Source of the DNA: Halarcobacter ebronensis
Lineage (GTDB): Bacteria > Campylobacterota > Campylobacteria > Campylobacterales > Arcobacteraceae
DNA length: 64,000 nucleotides
Assembly (NCBI RefSeq): GCF_013201825.1
Contig: NZ_CP053836.1
Coordinates: 3,038,001 to 3,102,000, forward strand
Direction: 5' to 3'
Shown: piece after piece, positions 57,532 to 64,000 of the stretch
Layout: each line of letters starts with the position of its first letter
Position numbering within the stretch: position 1 is the stretch's first letter
The notes under the pieces: model-generated
The model's database searches: none
Told to the model about the DNA's origin: nothing
What the model saw: the letters and a program-made list of their open reading frames with translations, nothing else
Position numbers and translations under genes: made by a program

Positions 57532-58763
57532 TATTTTCCTTTTGCAAGTGACTTTCCAGCTAAAAACCCACTAGCCCAAGCAAACTGTAGATTATATCCC
57601 CCACGATTTCCTACAATATCCAAAACCTCACCTGCAAAATAAAGCCCTTCACACTTTTTGCTCTCATAAGTTTTATTATCCACCTCATCAGTTCTAATGC
57701 CACCACCACTAGCCTCAGCGTGTTTAAAACCTTGAGTATCAGTAACTTTAAATCTGTTATTTGTAAGGGTATTTACTATTGCTCTAATTTGTTTTGCATT
57801 TATTTCATTAGCCTTCAAATTTTTTTCAATTTTGCAAATATCAAAGATAATAGGAGCTAGTTTATTTGAGACAATTCCCACTAAAAGTTCCACTGCCTCT
57901 TTATCTTTTGAAGAGTTAAACAGAGATTCAAGCATTCCTAAAACCTCATTTCTACTATAGTTTGGAAAAAGATTTATTGAAACTTGTACATCTTGATAAA
58001 AAAGAAGAGGTGGTACTGCATATTGGGAAATATCCAAAATAGCAAAACCTGAGAGTCCATACTTTGTAAAAAGCACATCTCCTGTTATCTCTTGCTCCTT
58101 TTGTCCATCAATAAAAAGTGTTACATTAGCCTCTTTTTTTACACCTTGTAATCTACTGTTATACTCAAAATTTGTATGAAGTCCCACAAGTGAAGGGTAT
58201 GTAGGATTAAAAGAGTGCCCAAAACTTGAGGCAATATCAACTCCATCTTCTGTGGCATTTAACTGTGGAGCTGCGGCTAAACCTGAGCTTATTAGAACTT
58301 TGTCATAATCTTTAAACTCTTTATCTTCTGATACAACTATAAATTTACCATTCTCTTTTTTTATCGCAATTATTTTTGTCTCTAAAATTAGTTTTATTCC
58401 CAAACTATTTAGTTCACTTTGAAGCAGAGTTGTAACTGATTTTGCCTCATTTGAGAGAGGGTAAACTTTGCCCTCTTCTTTTATATCCAGATACAAACCT
58501 ATAGTTTTGCAAAATTTTTTAAAAGAGTTAAAATCAAATTGCTTTAGGGCATACTCCACAAAGTTTGGGTTCTCCCCTATATAGTTTGAGACTTGACACT
58601 TTTCATTTGAGATATTGCATCTTCCATTTCCACTTGCAAGTATCTTTTTACCTATTGCATCATTTATATCAAAAAGCTCAATCTCTAAATTTTTGTTCTC
58701 TTTTTTAGCTGTAAGTGCTGCCATGATTCCAGCAGCTCCAGCTCCAATAATTGCTATTTTCAT
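57531..58763 (-). CDS. BaiN/HI0933-family flavoprotein (NAD(P)/FAD-dependent)
   Basis: A 410-residue flavoprotein. The FAD motif GAGAAGIMAALTAKKE is at 7-22, ILASGNGRCNISNE at about 45-58, and the C-terminal FAGEVLDIVGNRGGYNLQFAWASGF holds the conserved flavin loop. Relatives reduce double bonds or are uncharacterised (YhiN). Length is normal. Confidence 0.9.
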   Translation of the reverse strand: MKIAIIGAGAAGIMAALTAKKENKNLEIELFDINDAIGKKILASGNGRCNISNEKCQVSNYIGENPNFVEYALKQFDFNSFKKFCKTIGLYLDIKEEGKVYPLSNEAKSVTTLLQSELNSLGIKLILETKIIAIKKENGKFIVVSEDKEFKDYDKVLISSGLAAAPQLNATEDGVDIASSFGHSFNPTYPSLVGLHTNFEYNSRLQGVKKEANVTLFIDGQKEQEITGDVLFTKYGLSGFAILDISQYAVPPLLFYQDVQVSINLFPNYSRNEVLGMLESLFNSSKDKEAVELLVGIVSNKLAPIIFDICKIEKNLKANEINAKQIRAIVNTLTNNRFKVTDTQGFKHAEASGGGIRTDEVDNKTYESKKCEGLYFAGEVLDIVGNRGGYNLQFAWASGFLAGKSLAKGK

Positions 58764-58833
58764 ATCTGTCCATTTATTTTATAAAAATGAATTTTAGCCA
58801 ATTTGATGTGATTATTGCAAATAAAAAGAGAGA

Positions 58834-58849
58834 AGGAGGGATCCCTCCT
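58834..58849 (-). terminator. Terminator after nhaD
   Basis: A perfect palindrome AGGAGGGATCCCTCCT followed on the minus strand by a T-rich stretch. Confidence 0.7.
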
Positions 58850-58865
58850 CCTAATAGATTGTTTT

Positions 58866-60233
58866 TTAATTAAAACCTAACATCTCAAATTGGAAATACC
58901 AAACTGCAATTGAGACAAAATATCCAAGCAAAATTGTCCAAGCATATTTCATATGAGTATTAAAAGTATAAATACCTTTTAGTTTTCCCATAACTCCAAC
59001 ACCAGCCGCACTACCAAAAGAGATTAAAGAACCTCCAATACCAGCTGTTAATGTTACAAGCATCCAGTTTGAAAGATCCATATCAGGATTTGCTTTAAGT
59101 ATTGCAGACATTACAGGAACGTTGTCAACAATAGCAGATAAAAATCCAACAGCAATATTTGATAATGTTGGACCTAAATAATCGGGATGATAAACAACAG
59201 AAGCTAAAGTTAGCCAACCAACAAAATACAATGCTCCAACCGCTGCTAAAATACCAAAGAAGAAAAGAAGAGTATTGTTCTCTATTTTTGACATCGATTC
59301 AAATACATTGAAGTGGTCTTTACCAAATTTTTTACTAAGTTTAAATGAGTGAACTTTTAATAAAACAAGCCCAAACATCATCCCCCACATAGCAGGGAAA
59401 TCTAAAACTTGATGAGAAAGAACTGCTGTTACAATAGTAATAATACCTAAGAAAATTACAGCTTTTGCTCCCTCTTTCATCTCAGGTTTTTCAGTATCAG
59501 CATGAAAATCCGGTTTTGTAGTTGGAACAACTTTAGATAATAAAAATGCAGTTACAAAGTAACCTAAAATAGATGCAGGGAAAAGATATATAAAATCAAT
59601 AAAATGCCCTTTTCCTGATGTCCATGCCATTAAAGTTGTAATATCTCCAAAGGGTGACCAAGCCCCACCTGCATTTGCAGCAACAACAATATTAATAGCT
59701 CCTGGAACTAAAAACTCTTTTTTAGATTTATCAATTGTAATTAATACAGTTGACAAAATAAGAGCTGTTGTTAAGTTATCAGCAATTGGCGAAATGAAAA
59801 ACGCCAAAAATCCCGTTGCCCAAAAAAGTTTTCTATAGGTATAACCTTTTGAAATAAGATTATATTTCAATCTATCAAAAACACCCATATGAATAAGCGA
59901 TTCAATATAGGTCATGGCAACAAAAAGGAAAAAGAAAATCTCTGCAATCTCTAAGATAACTCTCTCTGCTTCATCATGAACTAAATGTATATCAATATTA
60001 TTCATTGCATAATATACTGCAATTAATAGAAAAGTAAAAATTCCAATAAACAAAGCTGGAACAGATTTATCTATATGATATTTTTCCTCATTTGCAATTA
60101 TGAAATAACCTACTACAAAAATGATTAATGTAGCAATTCCTACCCAGGTTGTAGTTAAATCTGGATTCTCAAATTCGTTGGCAAAACAGGCACTCAAGCT
60201 CCCAAATGCCAAAAAAAACAAAGACTTAAACAT
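58866..60233 (-). CDS. nhaD: NhaD-type sodium/proton antiporter
   Basis: A 455-residue carrier with a signal-like first helix and about 12 further helices. The motifs SPIADNLTTALILS (about 147-160) and the later DNVPVMSAIL (about 355-364) with conserved Asp-Asn pairs are NhaD hallmarks. Exports sodium in exchange for protons, useful in saline or marine settings. Cotranscribed with the Bcr/CflA pump gene (8-base gap). Confidence 0.9.
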   Translation of the reverse strand: MFKSLFFLAFGSLSACFANEFENPDLTTTWVGIATLIIFVVGYFIIANEEKYHIDKSVPALFIGIFTFLLIAVYYAMNNIDIHLVHDEAERVILEIAEIFFFLFVAMTYIESLIHMGVFDRLKYNLISKGYTYRKLFWATGFLAFFISPIADNLTTALILSTVLITIDKSKKEFLVPGAINIVVAANAGGAWSPFGDITTLMAWTSGKGHFIDFIYLFPASILGYFVTAFLLSKVVPTTKPDFHADTEKPEMKEGAKAVIFLGIITIVTAVLSHQVLDFPAMWGMMFGLVLLKVHSFKLSKKFGKDHFNVFESMSKIENNTLLFFFGILAAVGALYFVGWLTLASVVYHPDYLGPTLSNIAVGFLSAIVDNVPVMSAILKANPDMDLSNWMLVTLTAGIGGSLISFGSAAGVGVMGKLKGIYTFNTHMKYAWTILLGYFVSIAVWYFQFEMLGFN

Positions 60234-60241
60234 CCTTTCTC

Positions 60242-61393
60242 CTATCTATAAGTTCTAATAATCAAATATGAAACAACTGAAATAAGTGTCACACTTACTC
60301 CAATTGGTAAAAACGATTCACTATGAAACATAAGTGCCATTGATGAAATAACAGCACCTAAACCAAACTGCAATACTCCAACAACGCCAGAAGCCACTCC
60401 CGCATTTTTTGGAAAGTGTTCAAGGGCAAGAGCCATGCAGTTACCAAAAACAAAAGCCATCATACTCATATAAAGTGCCATCACAGCCATGGTCTCTATT
60501 AATGAGGGCTCTTTATAGTTTATCATCCATAAAATACCTGCAATAATTTGCATAATAATACTATATTTTACCAAATCAATTGGTTTATATTTTTTAAGAA
60601 ACTGAATATTCATTTTTATCATTGCAATTAGTATTATGAAATTAAAACCAAAAAAAAGTGGAAAGAGATCTGTTGAGACATTATAGTGCTCAATAAAGAT
60701 AAATGATGATTTGGCAATAAAGATAAAAAAGCCTGAAAAACCTAAAGCTAAGGTAAGCATTGCTTTCATTGCTTTTTTGTGAGTAAGTACCATTTTATAA
60801 GAGTGGTAAACACTCTGTTTTACATAGGTATAACTCTCATCTAAATCTTTATATATTAAAAATGCTGTAAATAGTGCATAAAAAGTTAAATATAAAAATA
60901 CAGCATGCCAAGAGAAAAAGTGAATAATAAATGAACCAATAGCAGGAGCAATAAGTGGAGCTATACTTCTTATAGTACCAATTAGAGAAAAGACTTTTGC
61001 AGCCTCTGTTCCATGAAATTTATCCCTAACAACTGCCATTGCATTAACAACAACAATTCCACCAAAAAAGGCCTCAATAAATCTAAAAATCCAAAGTTCA
61101 TAAACTGTTGTACTATAAATCATCATAAAACTAAAAAGAGCAAAACCTAAAAGTCCATAAATAGAACTCTTTCTTCTTCCTATTCTATCTGAAAGGGGTC
61201 CACCAAAGATTTGACCAATTGAAAAACCTATCAAAAAGATAGACAAAGTTAACTCAATTTTCTCAATGCTTACATTAAAATCTGTTGCAATAACAGGAAT
61301 TGAAGGGATATAAGTATCAGTTGCAATTGGTGCAACAGATGAGAGAATTGATAATAAAATTATCAAATAGATATGATTGATAGCTTTTTTCAT
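60242..61393 (-). CDS. Bcr/CflA family multidrug efflux MFS
   Basis: A 383-residue MFS carrier with 12 helices. The first half has the family motif APIATDTYIPSIPVIATDF and loop GPLSDRIGRRKSSIYG, the second half a normal MFS layout. Bcr/CflA members export chloramphenicol, bicyclomycin and sulfonamides. Starts a minus-strand pair with nhaD. Confidence 0.88.
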   Translation of the reverse strand: MKKAINHIYLIILLSILSSVAPIATDTYIPSIPVIATDFNVSIEKIELTLSIFLIGFSIGQIFGGPLSDRIGRRKSSIYGLLGFALFSFMMIYSTTVYELWIFRFIEAFFGGIVVVNAMAVVRDKFHGTEAAKVFSLIGTIRSIAPLIAPAIGSFIIHFFSWHAVFLYLTFYALFTAFLIYKDLDESYTYVKQSVYHSYKMVLTHKKAMKAMLTLALGFSGFFIFIAKSSFIFIEHYNVSTDLFPLFFGFNFIILIAMIKMNIQFLKKYKPIDLVKYSIIMQIIAGILWMINYKEPSLIETMAVMALYMSMMAFVFGNCMALALEHFPKNAGVASGVVGVLQFGLGAVISSMALMFHSESFLPIGVSVTLISVVSYLIIRTYR

Positions 61394-61507
61394 AGAACCT
61401 CAAGAGATAATTTAACAATTAATTGTATATACAACTATTGCATATGAGAGCTTATTTCCCCATTAAAATCTTTCTTTAAAATTAGATTTTTCCAAAAAAA
61501 TCATAAA

Positions 61508-61544
61508 TTATATAATCTTGATTAATATACTATAGATTATATAA
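61508..61544. promoter_or_regulatory. 11-bp inverted repeat in the metY control region
   Basis: TTATATAATCT (61508-61518) and AGATTATATAA (61534-61544) are perfect complements around a 15-base centre. A smaller CCTAT-TT-ATAGG dyad (61548-61559) follows. The pair lies between the divergent efflux and metY genes; it may be the operator of the Rrf2-type regulator encoded after metY. Confidence 0.5.
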
Positions 61545-61586
61545 GTACCTATTTATAGGCATTATTTAAAATAATGATTAAAATAC

Positions 61587-61615
61587 TTGACATTTATAAA
61601 AAAATCATATACAAT
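61587..61615 (+). promoter_or_regulatory. metY promoter
   Basis: Perfect TTGACA (61587-61592), 17-base spacer and TACAAT (61610-61615), 45 bases before the ATG. Confidence 0.75.
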
Positions 61616-61659
61616 TTCACTACAGATAAGATATTTGAAATTAATCAAAAGGAAAATAT

Positions 61660-62928
61660 ATGCAAAAAGATACTATTGCAGTTCATGCAGGATACAATAA
61701 TAAAGAGGGATGGGGAACAATGAATGTTCCTATTGCTCAAACAACTGCGTATGCCTTTAGAGATGCTGAACATGCAGCAAATCTTTTTGCTCTAAAAGAG
61801 TTAGGATCAATTTATACAAGATTGACAAATCCTACAACAGATGTTTTAGAACAAAGATTTGCACAACTTGAAGGTGGAGCAGGAGCTATTTGTGTTGCAA
61901 GTGGACAATCTGCAATTTTTTATGCAATTGTTAATGTGGCAGAGGCTGGAGACAATATTTTAATTTCAGATAAACTTTATGGTGGGGCTGTAACACTTCT
62001 TACCCACACTATAAAAAGATTTGGAATTAGTGCAAAAATATTTAAAAGTGATGATGCTTCAAATTTAGAAGAGCAAATTGATGATAAAACAAAAGCTATC
62101 TTTTTTGAATCATTATCTAATCCACAAATTGCAATTGCTGATATTGACAAGATTGTAGAGATTGCAAAAAGAAAAGGTGTTTTAACTGTTTGTGATAATA
62201 CTGTTGCAAGTGCGGCTTTGTTTAATCCAATAAAATTTGGAGTAGATGTTGTTGTTCATTCAACTTCAAAATATACAAATGGTCAAGGAAGTGCAATTGG
62301 TGGAATTGTTGTTGAAAGAGATGGTTTAGCAGATTTCTTTAAACAAAATAGTAAAAGATATTATCACTTTAATGAGCCTGATGAATCATATCATGGTCTA
62401 GTTTATACAGAAGTTCCATTACCTAACTTTTGTCTAAGAATTAGATTAGCTCTTTTAAGAGATATTGGAGCAACACAATCTCCATATAACTCTTGGTTAC
62501 TTTTACAAACTATTGAGACTTTAGATATTAGAATGGAAAAACACTCTAAAAGTGCCCTTGAAGTTGCAAAATTTTTAGAGACTCATCCAAAGGTAAAAGC
62601 TGTTAATTACCCAGGATTAGAATCAAGTCCATATTATAAAAAAGCTCAAAAATATTTCAAAGATGGTAAAGCTTCTGGTCTTATCTCTTTTGAAGTAGAA
62701 GATTATGATACAGCTAAAAAAGTTATTGATAGTGCAAAACTATTCAGTGTTGTTGTAAATATTGGAGATAGTAAATCTTTGATTGTTCACCCTGCTTCAA
62801 CTACTCACTCACAACTAAGTGAAACTGAGCTAAAAAAAGCTGGTGTAAATCCTACAACAATTAGGTTATCAATTGGATTGGAAAATCCTCTTGATTTAAT
62901 AGAAGATTTAAAATTAGCGTTAAAATAA
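61660..62928 (+). CDS. metY: O-acetylhomoserine sulfhydrylase (MetY)
   Basis: A 422-residue PLP enzyme of the Cys/Met metabolism family. The PLP lysine is K204 in HSTSKYTNGQG; SIYTRLTNPTTDVLE (about 50-64) and SGQSAIFYAI are typical. Converts O-acetylhomoserine and sulfide to homocysteine. It starts a cluster with an Rrf2 regulator (8-base gap) and cysK, so sulfide from sulfate is channelled to Met and Cys. Confidence 0.93.
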   Translation: MQKDTIAVHAGYNNKEGWGTMNVPIAQTTAYAFRDAEHAANLFALKELGSIYTRLTNPTTDVLEQRFAQLEGGAGAICVASGQSAIFYAIVNVAEAGDNILISDKLYGGAVTLLTHTIKRFGISAKIFKSDDASNLEEQIDDKTKAIFFESLSNPQIAIADIDKIVEIAKRKGVLTVCDNTVASAALFNPIKFGVDVVVHSTSKYTNGQGSAIGGIVVERDGLADFFKQNSKRYYHFNEPDESYHGLVYTEVPLPNFCLRIRLALLRDIGATQSPYNSWLLLQTIETLDIRMEKHSKSALEVAKFLETHPKVKAVNYPGLESSPYYKKAQKYFKDGKASGLISFEVEDYDTAKKVIDSAKLFSVVVNIGDSKSLIVHPASTTHSQLSETELKKAGVNPTTIRLSIGLENPLDLIEDLKLALK

Positions 62929-62936
62929 GGATTAAG

Positions 62937-63350
62937 ATGCCACTTATATCGACTAAAGGAGTATATGGTTTAACTGCCATGTATGAGTTAAGTAAGCATA
63001 ATAGTGATACCCCTTTACAAATAAAGGAGATCTCTTCAAATGCAAACATTCCACAAAACTACCTGGAGCAACTTTTAAGTAAACTAAGACATGCTTCTTT
63101 AGTTAAAAGTATAAGAGGGGCAAAAGGTGGATATATTTTGGCAAAAGAGCCAAAAGATATTTTAGTAAAGGATATTTTAATCGCTTTAGAGGGTGATTTA
63201 AAAATTATAGATAATAAGACAGATAATCCTATACTAAATATGTTTTTTTCAGAAGCGAAAAGTGATACTCAAAAAATCTTTGAGATAACTCTAAGTCAGT
63301 TGGATGAGTATCAAGATAGATACAACGAAGTGTTACACTACAGTATATAA
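62937..63350 (+). CDS. Rrf2-family regulator without iron-sulfur cysteines (CymR-like)
   Basis: A 137-residue winged-helix protein: [16 protein letters not shown] (5-20) and [29 protein letters not shown] (about 40-68) are family hallmarks. It has no cysteine, so it cannot bind the IscR-type cluster; this fits CymR, which represses sulfur genes with CysK as partner. Its place between metY and cysK strongly supports that. Confidence 0.9.
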   Translation: MPLISTKGVYGLTAMYELSKHNSDTPLQIKEISSNANIPQNYLEQLLSKLRHASLVKSIRGAKGGYILAKEPKDILVKDILIALEGDLKIIDNKTDNPILNMFFSEAKSDTQKIFEITLSQLDEYQDRYNEVLHYSI

Positions 63351-63364
63351 AGAAAGGATATAAA

Positions 63365-64000
63365 ATGAAATTTGCACAAAATGTTACAGAGTTAATTGGA
63401 AATACACCGCTTGTTAGATTACAAAAAGCAAGTGACAAAACAGGAGCTACAATTTTAGGAAAATGTGAGTTTATGAACCCAACTCACTCAGTTAAAGATA
63501 GAATTGGAACAAATATGATCAAAGCAGCACTTGATAAAGGGCTAATCAATGAAAACACTACAGTAATTGAACCTACAAGTGGAAATACTGGTATTGCATT
63601 AGCTTCTGTTTGTGCAGGACTTGGAATAAAACTTATTCTTACAATGCCTTCATCAATGAGTATTGAAAGAAGAAAACTTTTAAAAGCTTTAGGCGCTGAA
63701 CTTGTATTAACTGAACCTGAAAAAGGTATGAAAGGTGCTATTGACAAAGCAAATGAACTTGCTGATAATACACCAAATTCTTTTATTCCTCAACAGTTTG
63801 CAAATGAAGCGAATCCAGAGATTCACAGAAAAACAACTGCCCAAGAGATTTTAAAAGATACAGATGGAAAAGTTGATATTTTTGTTGCTGCAATTGGAAC
63901 AGGTGGAACAATTACAGGAACTGGTGAAATTTTAAAAGAGCATAATCCAGATATTCAGATTATTGCTGTTGAGCCAGAAGCATCTCCTGTTTTAAGTGGT
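63365..64000 (+). CDS. cysK: Cysteine synthase A (cut by window end)
   Basis: The first 212 residues are seen from an ATG at 63365 with AAAGGATA before it. The PLP lysine is K44 in SVKDR; TSGNTG (71-76) and GTGGT (178-182) bind cofactor phosphate. CysK joins O-acetylserine with sulfide; in CymR systems it also forms a regulatory complex. The C-terminal third lies beyond the window. Confidence 0.95.
   Translation, partial: MKFAQNVTELIGNTPLVRLQKASDKTGATILGKCEFMNPTHSVKDRIGTNMIKAALDKGLINENTTVIEPTSGNTGIALASVCAGLGIKLILTMPSSMSIERRKLLKALGAELVLTEPEKGMKGAIDKANELADNTPNSFIPQQFANEANPEIHRKTTAQEILKDTDGKVDIFVAAIGTGGTITGTGEILKEHNPDIQIIAVEPEASPVLSG

Noticed and set aside
61548-61559. Small palindrome CCTATTTATAGG as terminator or operator
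   Set aside because: Only 5-bp arms in A/T-rich sequence; likely chance, so only noted with the larger dyad.

Overview
The window is a low-GC bacterial chromosome segment that fits Campylobacterota, most likely Arcobacter in the broad sense. Supporting signs are an rRNA operon ordered 16S, tRNA-Ile(GAT), tRNA-Ala(TGC), 23S, 5S; a 70-residue S21 ending in the Arg-rich tail seen in this phylum; a Csd4/Pgp1-type cell-shape carboxypeptidase; a TorA plus monohaem cytochrome pair like that of Campylobacter; and many two-component genes. The assignment rests on gene content and recognised families, not on a database search.

Layout. 1-6.5 kb: a cut glycosyltransferase, a calcineurin-type phosphoesterase, a patatin lipase, dnaE, surE and a small HTH-like protein. 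6.5-9.8 kb: a minus-strand set (moaC, DUF493, a Tat-exported M15 peptidase, a Csd4-like M14 peptidase) and rpsU. 9.8-11.7 kb: a probable inserted cassette directly after rpsU, flanked by a 20-bp direct repeat that includes the end of rpsU; it holds an Abi_2 (HEPN) gene, a candidate structured RNA and a secreted orphan. 11.8-22.6 kb: a carboxylate-transport block with tctCBA, a double UspA protein, an AbrB-family membrane protein, a sensor kinase, a response regulator and a second TctC-like protein that may be its co-sensor, then a DASS transporter. 22.9-28.6 kb: one complete rRNA operon on the minus strand with promoter, processing stems and terminator. 28.7-34.6 kb: housekeeping genes (BI-1, thiD2, bioC-like, secG, frr, pyrE, RDD, MFS, dienelactone hydrolase). 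34.6-45.1 kb: anaerobic and redox functions: a PAS response regulator, a short hybrid-cluster protein under a perfect FNR-type box, an orphan OmpR-type regulator, torA with its cytochrome, and a LysR-tcuA-tcuB tricarballylate module. 45-56.6 kb: stress and housekeeping genes (yaaA, ychJ-like, ComEA-like, ung, lemA with two TPM proteins, MFS, gph, DUF4405, rhodanese, CNNM, dksA-like). 56.6-57.5 kb: a small accessory island. 57.5-64 kb: a BaiN-like flavoprotein, nhaD, a Bcr/CflA pump, and a sulfur-assimilation cluster metY, Rrf2 regulator, cysK (cut by the window end).

Common theme: tctCBA, the Bug/kinase/regulator set, the DASS carrier and tcuAB suggest active use and sensing of C4-C6 carboxylates, while hcp, torA and the FNR box point to low-oxygen respiration and nitrosative stress. 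No integrase, transposase or CRISPR array was seen. The most unusual stretch is the rpsU-linked Abi cassette.
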